Shown here piece by piece: positions 47,329 through 60,989 of a DNA stretch of 64,000 bases. The notes beneath the pieces are model-generated. The model was given only the letters and a program-made list of their open reading frames with translations, did not search any database and was not told the DNA's origin. The stretch's first letter is position 1. Each line of letters opens with the position of its first letter. The translations under genes were made by a program, and so were the position numbers. The DNA comes from Aeromicrobium endophyticum (GTDB lineage Bacteria > Actinomycetota > Actinomycetes > Propionibacteriales > Nocardioidaceae), in the NCBI RefSeq assembly GCF_003586285.1, contig NZ_QUBR01000002.1, forward strand, positions 372,001-436,000. Direction: 5' to 3'.

Positions 47329-48300
47329 ATGACCGCGCGCCGCACCACCACGATCGTCCTCGCGACTGTCGCCGTCCTCGGGCTGGCGACGACGTCCGGC
47401 TGCGGCCTGCGCTCGGCCAGCGGGACGGTGCTGGACGCCGATCCGGGGCAGATCAAGCACTACGAATCTCTCGAGGGCGTCAGCCTGACGGTCGCGGCCA
47501 AGGACTTCACCGAGCAGCAGATCCTGGGCAACATGCTCTCGATCATCCTCAACGCCGCGGGCGCCGACGTGACGAACCTGAGCAACATCCCGGGCAGCTT
47601 CGGAGCCCGCGCGGCCATGACGGGCGGCGAGGCCAACATCTCGCCGGAGTACACGGGCACGGGGTGGATCAACTACCTCGGCAACGACAAGCCGGTCAAG
47701 GGCGAGGAGCAGCAGTGGAAGGCCGTCGACGAGGCCGACCGCGAGAACGGCCTGACATGGCTCAAGCCGGCCCCCATGAACAACACGTACGCCTTCGCGA
47801 TCCGCGCATCGGCGGCGAAGAGGCTCGGCGTGACGAAGCTGTCGGACCTGCAGAAGCTGCCGAAGGACGAGCTGACGTTCTGCGTCGAGAGCGAGTTCGC
47901 CGCCCGCAACGACGGCTTCGTGCCGATGCTCGAGGCCTACGGGCTGAGCAAGGACGCGATCGGCAGGGTCACGACCCTCGACACCGGCGTCGTCTACACG
48001 GCCACGGCGAAGGGCTCGTGCAACTTCGGTGAGGTCTTCACGACCGACGGCCGCATCCCGGGCCTGAACCTGACGGTGCTGGAGGACGACAAGAAGTTCT
48101 TCCCGCTCTACAACCTCACGGAGGTCATCGACTCGGACGTGCTGAGGAAGCACCCCGAGCTCAAGGAGATCTTCGCCCAGCTCAACCCGAAGCTGACCAA
48201 CGAGGTCATGCTCACGCTGAACGCCAAGGTCGACACCGGCGGCGAGGACCCGGCGATCGTCGCCCGAGACTGGCTCGTGGACGAGGGCCTGCTGAAGTAG
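47329..48300 (+). CDS. Osmoprotectant ABC transporter substrate-binding lipoprotein
   Basis: 323 residues. The signal peptide ends in a lipobox with Cys 25 (TTSGCG). The mature protein starts with VSLTVAAKDFTEQQILGNML, typical of OpuAC/OpuCC/ProX-type binding proteins, followed by ARAAMTGGEANISPEYTGTG and KPAPMNNTYAFAIRASAAKR. Presumed ligands are glycine betaine, choline or carnitine; the sequence alone does not decide. Last gene of the operon. Confidence 0.92.
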   Translation: MTARRTTTIVLATVAVLGLATTSGCGLRSASGTVLDADPGQIKHYESLEGVSLTVAAKDFTEQQILGNMLSIILNAAGADVTNLSNIPGSFGARAAMTGGEANISPEYTGTGWINYLGNDKPVKGEEQQWKAVDEADRENGLTWLKPAPMNNTYAFAIRASAAKRLGVTKLSDLQKLPKDELTFCVESEFAARNDGFVPMLEAYGLSKDAIGRVTTLDTGVVYTATAKGSCNFGEVFTTDGRIPGLNLTVLEDDKKFFPLYNLTEVIDSDVLRKHPELKEIFAQLNPKLTNEVMLTLNAKVDTGGEDPAIVARDWLVDEGLLK

Positions 48301-48382
48301 CCCCGACGATGCTCGCGCAAGCAGTCCGCGCAGGGGAGCGCCGGCCCGCCGAGCCGCGTCCGGACGACCGCTGAGCCGCTGC

Positions 48383-48442
48383 TAGTCTGGCTGCGTTCCA
48401 TCGACATCCTTTAACGGCCGTCCCGAGAGGCGGAGAAGGAGG
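48383..48442 (+). promoter_or_regulatory. pyr operon promoter -10 and PyrR-binding RNA hairpin
   Basis: TAGTCT (48383-48388) is a good -10, placing the transcript start near 48395. The leader then contains CCTTTAACGG...TCCCGAGAGGC...GGAGAAGGAGG: the TTTAA and CCCxGAGAGGC elements match the PyrR binding-loop consensus. TCCTT (48407-48411) pairs with AAGGA (48436-48440), which is part of the AAGGAGG ribosome binding site of pyrR. PyrR with UMP would therefore block translation, as reported for mycobacteria, rather than cause attenuation; no terminator follows. Confidence 0.75.
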
Positions 48443-48448
48443 TCAGAC

Positions 48449-49053
48449 ATGTCTGCGTCCGACGACGCCGAGCGTGCTGGCACTGCCCGCGACCACGAGA
48501 GCGGCGACGCCGCTCGCACCGTCCTCGACGAGCACGACATCTCCCGGGCCCTGACCCGCATCACGCACGAGATCCTCGAGCGCAACCGTGATTCCGCCGG
48601 GCTGGTCCTGCTGGGCATCCCCACGCGAGGCGTGCACCTGGCGCGTCGCATCGCCGAGCGGATGTCCGAGGTCGAGCAGCGCACCATCACGGCCGGCGCC
48701 CTCGACATCACGATGTACCGCGACGACCTGCGCCTCAAGCCGGCCCGTGCGCTCGAGCACACCGAGATCCCCGACGACATCGACGGCAAGGTCGTCGTGC
48801 TGATCGACGACGTGCTGTTCTCCGGCCGCACGATCCGTGCCGCGCTCGACGCCCTGACCGAGCTGGGACGCCCCAAGGCCGTCCAGCTCGCGGTGCTGAT
48901 CGACCGCGGGCACCGCGAGCTGCCGATCCGCGCCGACTTCGTGGGCAAGAACCTGCCGACCTCGCTGGTCGAGAAGGTCAAGGTGCGGCTGAACGAGTCC
49001 GACGGCAGCGACGCGGTCTCGATCACCGACTCCGGACGCTCGGAGGTCTCGTC

Positions 49054-49057
<4 letters not shown>
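48449..49057 (+). CDS. pyrR: Bifunctional pyr operon regulator / uracil phosphoribosyltransferase
   Basis: 202 residues with a 20-residue polar N-terminal extension. [42 protein letters not shown], the PRPP loop [18 protein letters not shown] and [20 protein letters not shown] are PyrR signatures. It senses UMP and binds the leader hairpin just upstream. First gene of the operon; GTGA overlap with pyrB. Confidence 0.97.
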
Positions 49058-50018
<961 letters not shown>

Positions 50019-50022
<4 letters not shown>

Positions 50023-51341
50023 GCAGCTACGTCATCCGGGGAGCACGGCTCCTCGGCAACGATCCGGTCGACATCGTGTTCGCCGACGGCGTGATCACGG
50101 CCGTCGGTCCGGGCGCCGCCGCCGAGGTCAGCGGTCACGACGAGATCGACGGCACGGGCCTCGTCGCCCTGCCCGGCCTGGTCGACCTGCACACGCACGT
50201 GCGCGAGCCCGGCCGTGAGGACGCCGAGACGGTGCTGACCGGCTCGCGCGCCGCGGCCCGCGGCGGTTTCACGTGCGTGCACGCGATGGCCAACACCGAG
50301 CCCGTGGCCGACACCGCCGGCGTCGTCGAGCAGGTGTGGCGCCTCGGACGCGAGGGCGGCTACTGCGACGTGCAGCCCGTCGGTGCCGTGACGGTCGGCC
50401 TGCAGGGCTCTCAGCTGGCCGAGCTCGGCGCGATGGCCGACTCCGCGGCGGGCGTTCGGGTGTTCTCCGACGACGGCAAGTGCGTCTCGGACGCCGTGCT
50501 GATGCGCCGTGCGCTCGAGTACGTCAAGGCGTTCGACGGTGTCGTCGCGCAGCACGCCCAGGAGCCGCGGCTCACCGAGGGCGCGCAGATGAACGAGGGA
50601 CCGTTGTCCGGCGAGCTCGGGCTGGTCGGCTGGCCGGCGGTCGCCGAGGAGGCGATCATCGCCCGCGACGTCCTGCTGGCCGAGCACGTCGGCTCGCGCC
50701 TGCACGTGTGCCACCTCTCGACGCGCGGATCGGTCGAGATCGTCCGCTGGGCCAAGAGCCGTGGCATCGACGTGACGGCCGAGGTCACGCCGCACCACCT
50801 GCTGCTGAGCGACGACCTCGTGCGGGGCTACGACCCGATCTACAAGGTCAACCCGCCCCTGCGGTCCAACGACGACGTCGAGGCCGTCCGCGAGGGCCTG
50901 GCCGACGGGACGATCGACATCGTCGCGACCGACCACGCGCCGCACCCCATGGAGGACAAGGAGTGCGAGTGGTCCGCTGCGGCCTTCGGCATGATCGGCC
51001 TCGAGACCGCGCTGTCGGTGGTCCAGCAGACGATGGTCGACACCGGCCGTCTCACGTGGGAGCAGGTGGCTGCGGCGATGTCGACCAGGCCCGCCTCGAT
51101 CGGTCGCGTGACGAACCAGGGACGTCCGCTGGCCGTGGGCGAGCCCGCCAACATCGTGCTGGTCGACCCGGCTGCGAGCCGGACGATCGACGCGCGCGAC
51201 ACCGCCTCGTTGTCGCGCAACACCCCCTACGCCGGGCTGACCCTGCCCGGCACCGTCGTCGCGACGTTCCTGCGCGGCAGACCGACCGTCCGTGACGGCG
51301 AACTCGTCACCCCGTTGTCCAAGGAAGGTGTCAGCGCATGA
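50019..51341 (+). CDS. pyrC: Dihydroorotase
   Basis: 440 residues, class I type. [20 protein letters not shown] has the HxH zinc ligands; [23 protein letters not shown] and [15 protein letters not shown] give the remaining residues. The length and N-terminal beta strip (ATG 50019, ATGA overlap with pyrB) fit actinobacterial PyrC. Confidence 0.97.
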
Positions 51342-52470
51342 CCGAAGCAGTTCTCGTGCTCGAGGACGGCCGCGTGTTCCGCGGCGAGTCCTTCGGAGCG
51401 ATCGGCGAGACGATCGGCGAGATCGTCTTCAGCACCGGCATGACCGGGTACCAGGAGACCTTGACCGACCCCTCCTACAAGGGGCAGATCGTGGCGATGA
51501 CCGCCCCTCACATCGGCAACACCGGGGTCAACGACGAAGACTTCGAGTCGCGTCGCATCTGGGTCGACGGCTACGTGGTGCGCGATCCCGCGCGCGTGCG
51601 CAGCAGCTGGCGTGCCAACCGCTCGCTCGACGACGAGCTCTCGGCGCAGGGGGTCGTCGGCATCTCCGGCGTCGACACCCGCGCGCTGACCCGTCACCTC
51701 CGCGAGCGCGGCTCGATGCGGGGCGCGATCAGCTCGTCGTCGGCCGACGTCGAGTCGCTGCTGGCACGGGTCAACGCGGCGCCGACGATGAAGGGCGCCA
51801 GCTTCCTCGCCGACGTCACGACCGAGCAGACGTACGTCGTCCCGGCGGTGGGCGAGAAGCGGTTCACCGTCGCGGCGATCGACCTCGGCATCAAGGGCAT
51901 GACCCCGCGCCGCATGGCCGAGCGCGGCATCGAGGTGCACGTCATGCCCGCGACCTCGACGTTCGAAGAGGTCGCCGCGGTCGCCCCCGACGGCGTCTTC
52001 ATGTCGAACGGTCCGGGTGACCCCGCCGCGGCCGACCACGCCGTCGCCCTGCTCAAGCAGGTGCTGGCCGCAGGCATCCCGTACTTCGGCATCTGCCTGG
52101 GCAACCAGATCTTCGGCCGGGCGCTCGACCGAGGCACCTACAAGCTGGTCTACGGCCACCGCGGCATCAACCAGCCCGTGCAGGACCTGACGACGGGCAA
52201 GGTCGAGATCACGGCGCACAACCACGGCTTCGCCGTCGATGCGCCGCTGGCGGGCCAGTTCGACACGCCGTTCGGCCCCGGGCGGGTGACCCACGTGTGC
52301 CTCAACGACGACGTCGTCGAGGGCCTCGCCCTGCTCGACCAGCCCGCGTTCAGCGTCCAGTACCACCCGGAGGCCGCGGCCGGACCGCACGACGCGGCCT
52401 ACCTCTTCGACAGATTCGTGGAGCTCATGCAGACAGACAAGACCGGCGCCGACGTCCAGGCAGGTGCCTG

Positions 52471-52471
<1 letters not shown>
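51338..52471 (+). CDS. carA: Carbamoyl-phosphate synthase small subunit
   Basis: 377 residues. [20 protein letters not shown] in the N-terminal domain; the glutaminase domain has [14 protein letters not shown] with the nucleophilic Cys, NHGFAVD and [12 protein letters not shown] with the His and Glu. It supplies ammonia to CarB. The pyrC and carA genes overlap by four bases; no extra ORF intervenes as it does in some mycobacteria. Confidence 0.98.
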
Positions 52472-55812
<3,341 letters not shown>

Positions 55813-55813
55813 C

Positions 55814-56629
55814 ATGAGCTTCGGCAGTCGTGCGCACGTCGCGATGCAGGCGTACGGACCGGCCTGCATCGGCATCGACCCGCACCCGTCGCTGCTCGAG
55901 CAGTGGGGCCTGCCGGACGACATCGAGGGCCTCGACCGCTTCGCGAGAACATGTGTCGAGGCGTTCGCCGGACAGGTCGCGTTCGTCAAGCCGCAGTCGG
56001 CGTTCTTCGAGCGCTTCGGGGCCAGGGGAGTGGTGGTCCTCGAACGGACGATCGAGGACCTGCGCCACACCGGCTCGCTGGTGGTGCTCGACGTCAAGCG
56101 CGGCGACATCGGGTCGACGGCGCAGGCCTACGCCGATGCCTATCTCGACGACGACGCCCCGATGGCTGCCGACGCGATCACCGTCAGCCCGTACCTGGGC
56201 TTCGGCTCGCTGACGCCGTTCTTCGAGGTGGCCGAGAAGAACGATGCCGGAGTCTTCGTCCTCGCCCTGACCTCCAACCCCGAGGGACCCGACGTGCAGC
56301 ACGCCGTGCGCGGCGACCGCACGGTCGCCGGTTCGGTGCTGGCGCAGCTGGCCGAGCTCAACGCCGGCGCGTCGCCGATGGGATCGTACGGCGCCGTGGT
56401 CGGAGCCACGATCGGCAGCTCGTCGGAGGACCTCGCGATCAACGGCCCCCTGCTGGTGCCGGGGTTCGGGGCCCAAGGCGGCACCGTCGACGACATCCGC
56501 CGGCTGTTCGGCGACGTCATCGACCAGGTCATCCCGTCGACGTCCCGCGGGGTGCTGTCCGCCGGCCCCGACGTCGCGGCCCTGCGCGACGCCGCGTCAC
56601 GCGTCAACGCCGAACTTGTAGGGTCGTGA
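55814..56629 (+). CDS. pyrF: Orotidine 5'-phosphate decarboxylase (type 2)
   Basis: 271 residues. CIGIDPHPSLLEQWGL, FVKPQSAFFERFG, VLDVKRGDIGSTAQAYADAY and the DAITVSPYLGFGSLTPF segment define the longer type 2 (mycobacterial) OMP decarboxylase. Starts one base after carB ends. pyrD and pyrE are not in this window. Confidence 0.96.
   Translation: MSFGSRAHVAMQAYGPACIGIDPHPSLLEQWGLPDDIEGLDRFARTCVEAFAGQVAFVKPQSAFFERFGARGVVVLERTIEDLRHTGSLVVLDVKRGDIGSTAQAYADAYLDDDAPMAADAITVSPYLGFGSLTPFFEVAEKNDAGVFVLALTSNPEGPDVQHAVRGDRTVAGSVLAQLAELNAGASPMGSYGAVVGATIGSSSEDLAINGPLLVPGFGAQGGTVDDIRRLFGDVIDQVIPSTSRGVLSAGPDVAALRDAASRVNAELVGS
56619..56624 (+). promoter_or_regulatory. -10-like element before the second lipoprotein gene
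   Basis: TAGGGT within the last codons of pyrF would start a message near 56631 with a leader that holds GAGGAGA before ATG 56665. This would give the lipoprotein expression independent of the pyr operon. Confidence 0.35.
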
Positions 56630-56664
56630 GGGCCCGCCCAGGGCCGCCCGACCGAGGAGACCGA

Positions 56665-57111
56665 ATGAACAGGCACCGGACGACCAAGACCGCTGCCGCG
56701 CTCGCGACGACCCTGCTCGCGGCCGCCGTGCTGAGCGGGTGCGGCGGCGACAGCGCCTACTGCGCCGCCGTGAAGGACAACCAGCGCGCCCTCAACAGCT
56801 TCGGCTCGGCCGCGACCGACGTCGCCTTCGCCAAGGAGGCCCGGGCGGTGCGTCGCATCGCGGCGACCCACCCCGAGAAGATCGGCCGAGACTGGACCAC
56901 GATCGACACGGCGATGCGCGGCGTGCAGAAGGCGCAGAAGAAGGCCGGCATCACCTTCGACGGCCTCAACGACCCCGAGAAGCGGGCCGAGGCCGACGAC
57001 GCCGACGTCGAGGCGATCCAGAAGGCCTATGCCCGGTTCAACGACACGGCCAAGCAGCGCAAGGCCGTGGTCGAGGACGTCCAGAAGACCTGCGACGTCA
57101 CGCTGAAGTGA
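56665..57111 (+). CDS. Putative lipoprotein, paralogue of the one before apt
   Basis: 148 residues. The signal peptide ends VLSGC with the lipidated Cys at 26. The mature protein starts SAYC (C33), has DWTTIDTAMRG, AGITFDGLNDPEKRAE, and ends KTCDVTLK. YC near the start, C near the end, the W-x-x-x-D segment and AGITFD all match the lipoprotein at 20843, so both belong to one family that I cannot name. It interrupts the usual pyrF-mihF neighbourhood; role unknown. Confidence 0.82.
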   Translation: MNRHRTTKTAAALATTLLAAAVLSGCGGDSAYCAAVKDNQRALNSFGSAATDVAFAKEARAVRRIAATHPEKIGRDWTTIDTAMRGVQKAQKKAGITFDGLNDPEKRAEADDADVEAIQKAYARFNDTAKQRKAVVEDVQKTCDVTLK

Positions 57112-57145
57112 CCCGGCGACCGTACCGATCTGAGAGGTGACCCCT

Positions 57146-57484
57146 GTGGCACTCCCGAGTCTCACCACCGAGCAGCGCGCCGCCGCGCTGGAGAAGGCGG
57201 CCGCGGCACGTCAGGCGCGGGCCGACGTCAAGGCCCGCCTCAAGACGTCCGAGCTGTCGCTCGCCGAGGTGCTGCAGCGAGCGACCGACGACGAGGTGGT
57301 GGCCAAGCTGCGCGTGGTCGACCTGTTGCAGGCCATGCCAGGCGTCGGCGCGGTGCGCGCCCACGAGATCATGCAGCGCATCGGCATCGCCGAGAGCCGG
57401 CGCCTGCGCGGGCTGGGCGCCAAGCAGGTCGCAGCGCTGCTGGCCGAGTTCGGCGAGCGGTCGGACCGGTCCGACCGTGGCTGA
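57146..57484 (+). CDS. mihF: Integration host factor, actinobacterial type (mIHF)
   Basis: 112 residues from GTG 57146, with AGAGG upstream; GTG 57137 is the alternative. A long N-terminal helix ([20 protein letters not shown]) is followed by [20 protein letters not shown], the helix-two-turn-helix DNA-binding motif, and [18 protein letters not shown]. mIHF is a nucleoid protein restricted to actinobacteria, usually located between the pyr genes and gmk. Overlaps gmk by eight bases. Confidence 0.95.
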   Translation: MALPSLTTEQRAAALEKAAAARQARADVKARLKTSELSLAEVLQRATDDEVVAKLRVVDLLQAMPGVGAVRAHEIMQRIGIAESRRLRGLGAKQVAALLAEFGERSDRSDRG

Positions 57485-58070
57485 CACGGCAGGCGCAGGA
57501 CGCTCCCGCCTCGTCGTGCTCGCCGGCCCCACCGCGGTCGGCAAGGGCACGGTCGCCGCCTGCGTGCGCGAGCGCCACCCCGACATCTGGATCTCGGTGT
57601 CGGTCACGACGCGGCCGGCCCGACCCGGCGAGGTCGACGGCGTGCACTACCACTTCATCTCCGACGAGGAGTTCGACCGGCTCGTCGCCGACGACGGTCT
57701 GCTCGAGTGGGCCGTCGTGCACAGCGCGGCCCGGTACGGCACCCCGCGCGCCCAGGTCGAGGAGCACCTGGCGGCCGGTGTGCCCGCCCTGCTCGAGATC
57801 GACCTGCAAGGCGCGCGCCAGGTCCGCACCACCATGCCGGACGCCCTGATGTGCTTCCTGAAGCCGCCGAGCTTCGAGGAGCTGGAGCGCCGGCTGGTCG
57901 GTCGCGGCACCGAGGGGCCCGAGGAGCGCGAGCGTCGTCTGCGCACGGCACGCACCGAGCTGGCCGCCGAGTCGGAGTTCGACGTCACGATCGTCAACAC
58001 CGATGTCGAGGCCGCGTGCGAGGAATTGGTAGACTTGTTCCGTTCCGGCTCCGGCCGGGCCCGTTCGTGA
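57477..58070 (+). CDS. gmk: Guanylate kinase
   Basis: 197 residues from GTG 57477. P-loop [12 protein letters not shown] (usually GPSGVGKGT), then [20 protein letters not shown] and [14 protein letters not shown] bind [18 protein letters not shown] follows. Converts GMP to GDP. TAGACT at 58030-58035 near its 3' end may be a -10 for rpoZ. Confidence 0.97.
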   Translation: MADTAGAGRSRLVVLAGPTAVGKGTVAACVRERHPDIWISVSVTTRPARPGEVDGVHYHFISDEEFDRLVADDGLLEWAVVHSAARYGTPRAQVEEHLAAGVPALLEIDLQGARQVRTTMPDALMCFLKPPSFEELERRLVGRGTEGPEERERRLRTARTELAAESEFDVTIVNTDVEAACEELVDLFRSGSGRARS

Positions 58071-58117
58071 GCGAACGCCCGCGTCTTTCCACCACTCTTC
58101 TCTCTCTGTGAGGCTCT

Positions 58118-58423
58118 GTGTCCACGACACGTTCCACCGCCATCGGCATCACCAACCCGCCCCTCGACGACCTGCTCGAGAAGGCGGACAGCAAGTACAA
58201 GCTGGTCCTCTACAGCGCCAAGCGTGCGCGCCAGATCAACGCGTACTACTCGCAGCTCGGCGAGGGTCTGCTCGAGTACGTCGGCCCGCTGCTCGAGACC
58301 GGCGTCCAGGAGAAGCCGCTGTCGATCGCGCTGCGCGAGATCAACGCCGAGCTGCTGACCGTCGAGGACATCGACCCCGAGGCCGAGGCCGCCGCTGCGG
58401 CTGCCGCCGCCGAGAAGGCCTGA
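58118..58423 (+). CDS. rpoZ: RNA polymerase omega subunit
   Basis: 101 residues from GTG 58118. [40 protein letters not shown] and [16 protein letters not shown] match actinobacterial omega; an Ala/Glu-rich tail ends it. Omega aids assembly of core polymerase. Preceded by gmk and followed by coaBC, the standard actinobacterial order. Confidence 0.96.
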   Translation: MSTTRSTAIGITNPPLDDLLEKADSKYKLVLYSAKRARQINAYYSQLGEGLLEYVGPLLETGVQEKPLSIALREINAELLTVEDIDPEAEAAAAAAAAEKA

Positions 58424-58446
58424 GCCGCACCGCCCCGGTCACGTCC

Positions 58447-59658
58447 ATGACCACCGAAGTCGTCCTCGGCGTCGCCGGCGGCATCGCGTCCTACAAGGCC
58501 GCCGAGCTGCTGCGCCTGTTCACCGAGTCCGGTCACAGCGTCCGCGTCGTCCCCACGGAGTCGTCCCTGCACTTCGTGGGGACGTCGACGTGGGAGGCGT
58601 TGAGCGGCAAGCCCGTCCAGGTCGGTGTCTTCGAGCACGTCGACGAGGTGGCGCACGTGCGCATCGGTCGCTCGGCCGACCTCGTGGTGGTTGCTCCAGC
58701 CACCGCCAACCTGCTGGCCAAGGCCGCCCACGGCCTGGCCGACGACCTGCTGACCACCACGCTGCTCACCGCGACGTGCCCCGTGATGTTCGTCCCGGCG
58801 ATGCACACCGAGATGTGGGAGAACGCCGCGACGCAGGCCAACGTCGCCACCCTGCGCTCCCGTGGCCACGTGGTCGTCGAGCCGGCGGTCGGTCGTCTCA
58901 CGGGAGCCGACACCGGCAAGGGACGTCTGCCCGACCCCGCGGCGATCTTCGCCGCCGCGCGCGACCTGCTCGAGGCGCGGCCCCGCGACCTGACGGGTCG
59001 CCACGTCGTGGTCTCCGCCGGCGGCACCCGTGAGTTCCTCGACCCCGTGCGCTTCCTCGGCAACCGCTCGTCCGGACGGCAGGGGTACGCGCTGGCCGAG
59101 GCCGCGGTCTCACGCGGCGCACGGGTCACGGTCGTGGCCGCCAACGTCGAGCTGCCGGTCCCGGCCGGCGTCGACGTCGTCCCGGTCGTCAGCACCGAAG
59201 AGCTGCGCCAGCAGGTGCACGCGGCCAGCGCCGGCGCCGACGCCGTCGTGATGGCCGCGGCGCCCGCCGACTTCCGCCCCGCCGAGCACGTCGACGCCAA
59301 GATCAAGAAGACCGACGACGGCACGACTCCCGAGATCCGCCTGGTCGAGAACCCCGACATCCTCGTCGAGCTCGTGGCGGCGCGAGGCGCCGCCGGCGCT
59401 CGGCCGGTCATCGTGGGCTTCGCCGCCGAGACGGGCGACGCGACCGCCACGGTGCTAGAGCACGCCCGGGCCAAGCTGGCCCGCAAGGGCTGCGACCTGC
59501 TCGTGGTCAACGACGTCAGCGACGGCAAGGTGTTCGGCCTCGACACCACCGAGGCCGTGTTGCTCGGCGCGGACGGCACGGTCGTCGAGGTGCCGCCCGC
59601 GAGCAAGAGCGTCCTGGCGCACAGCATCTGGGACGCCGTCGTCCAGCGCTTGGATTGA
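58447..59658 (+). CDS. coaBC: Bifunctional phosphopantothenoylcysteine decarboxylase / synthetase
   Basis: 403 residues. The flavoprotein half (CoaC) starts [20 protein letters not shown] and includes [20 protein letters not shown] and [10 protein letters not shown]; the CoaB half has [20 protein letters not shown] and the KIKK motif in [10 protein letters not shown], then GFAAETGD. Two steps of coenzyme A synthesis in one protein. Confidence 0.96.
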   Translation: MTTEVVLGVAGGIASYKAAELLRLFTESGHSVRVVPTESSLHFVGTSTWEALSGKPVQVGVFEHVDEVAHVRIGRSADLVVVAPATANLLAKAAHGLADDLLTTTLLTATCPVMFVPAMHTEMWENAATQANVATLRSRGHVVVEPAVGRLTGADTGKGRLPDPAAIFAAARDLLEARPRDLTGRHVVVSAGGTREFLDPVRFLGNRSSGRQGYALAEAAVSRGARVTVVAANVELPVPAGVDVVPVVSTEELRQQVHAASAGADAVVMAAAPADFRPAEHVDAKIKKTDDGTTPEIRLVENPDILVELVAARGAAGARPVIVGFAAETGDATATVLEHARAKLARKGCDLLVVNDVSDGKVFGLDTTEAVLLGADGTVVEVPPASKSVLAHSIWDAVVQRLD

Positions 59659-59684
59659 CCAAGACCCCTCGGCATCTCGCTCGT

Positions 59685-59690
59685 TACACT
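59685..59690 (+). promoter_or_regulatory. -10 element of metK
   Basis: TACACT gives a leader of about 25 bases with AGGAGA before GTG 59720, too short for a SAM riboswitch. Confidence 0.45.
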
Positions 59691-59719
59691 CTCGAACAGA
59701 CATCAACCCAGGAGAAAAT

Positions 59720-60913
59720 GTGAGCCGCTTCTTCACGTCCGAGTCCGTGACCGAAGGTCACCCGGACAAGATCGCCGATCAGATCAGCGACAGCGTCCTC
59801 GACGCCCTGCTCGCGCAGGACCCCAAGAGCCGCGTGGCGTGCGAGACCTTCATCACCACGGGTCTGATCGTCGTCGGTGGAGAGGTCACCACCGAGGCCT
59901 ACGCCGACATCGCGAAGATCGCGCGCGACCGCGTGCTCGAGATCGGCTACGACTCGTCGGTCAAGGGCTTCGACGGCGGCTCGTGCGGCGTGCAGATCAC
60001 CCTCGACGCGCAGTCGCCCGACATCGCCCAGGGCGTCGACACGGCCTTCGAGGGCCGCACCGAGGGATCGGCCGACCCGCTCGACCTGCAGGGTGCCGGC
60101 GACCAGGGCCTGATGTTCGGCTTCGCGTGCGACGAGACGCCCGAGCTGATGCCGCTGCCGATCACGATCGCGCACCGCCTGGCCGAGCAGCTCACCGCGG
60201 TCCGCAAGGACGGCACGCTGCCCTACCTGCGTCCCGACGGCAAGACCCAGGTCACGGTCGAGTACGACGAGAACGACAAGCCCGTCCGCGTCGACACCGT
60301 CGTGCTGTCGACGCAGCACGAGGACGGCATCGACCTCGACGCCACGCTCGCCGTCGACATCAAGAAGCACGTCGTCGACGTGGTCCTGGCCAATTTCGAC
60401 GTCGACATCTCCGACTACCGGCTGCTGGTCAACCCCACGGGCAAGTTCGTCATCGGCGGTCCGATGGGCGACGTGGGCCTGACCGGTCGCAAGATCATCG
60501 TCGACACCTACGGGGGCTACGCGCGCCACGGCGGCGGAGCGTTCTCCGGCAAGGACCCCAGCAAGGTCGACCGCTCGGCCGCCTACGCGATGCGCTGGGT
60601 CGCCAAGAACATCGTCGCCGCCGGGCTGGCCAGCAAGGTCGAGGTGCAGGTCGCCTACGCGATCGGCAAGGCGCACCCGGTCGGCTTCTACGTCGAGGCC
60701 TTCGGCACCGAGACGGTCCCGGTCGACACGATCCGTGCCGCCGTGCTCGAGGTCTTCGACCTGCGTCCGGCCGCGATCATCCGCGATCTCGACCTGCTCA
60801 AGCCGATCTACGCCCAGACTGCCGCCTACGGCCACTTCGGCCGTGAGCTGCCGGGCGTCGTGTGGGAGACCACCGACCGCGCCGAGGCGCTCAAGGCCGC
60901 TGCCGGCGCCTGA
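59720..60913 (+). CDS. metK: S-adenosylmethionine synthase
   Basis: 397 residues from GTG 59720. [52 protein letters not shown] and [19 protein letters not shown] are the ATP, methionine and metal motifs. Normal length. Followed by a hairpin likely to end its transcript. Confidence 0.98.
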   Translation: MSRFFTSESVTEGHPDKIADQISDSVLDALLAQDPKSRVACETFITTGLIVVGGEVTTEAYADIAKIARDRVLEIGYDSSVKGFDGGSCGVQITLDAQSPDIAQGVDTAFEGRTEGSADPLDLQGAGDQGLMFGFACDETPELMPLPITIAHRLAEQLTAVRKDGTLPYLRPDGKTQVTVEYDENDKPVRVDTVVLSTQHEDGIDLDATLAVDIKKHVVDVVLANFDVDISDYRLLVNPTGKFVIGGPMGDVGLTGRKIIVDTYGGYARHGGGAFSGKDPSKVDRSAAYAMRWVAKNIVAAGLASKVEVQVAYAIGKAHPVGFYVEAFGTETVPVDTIRAAVLEVFDLRPAAIIRDLDLLKPIYAQTAAYGHFGRELPGVVWETTDRAEALKAAAGA

Positions 60914-60926
60914 TCGCACGTCCTCG

Positions 60927-60958
60927 CGACGCCCCTGCCCGTCCGGGTGGGGGCGTCG
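60927..60958 (+). terminator. Hairpin after metK
   Basis: CGACGCCCC and GGGGCGTCG form a 9-bp stem, with an inner CCCG/CGGG stem inside the loop. It lies 13 bases after the metK stop. The trailing sequence TCGTGTCG has few T residues, as often in high-GC genomes. Confidence 0.6.
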
Positions 60959-60989
60959 TCGTGTCGGCGGCGGCTGGTAGAACAGCAGC

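Noticed and set aside
59659-59719. SAM riboswitch before metK
   Set aside because: The gap is 61 bases and the predicted leader about 25 bases, too short, and no conserved core is seen.
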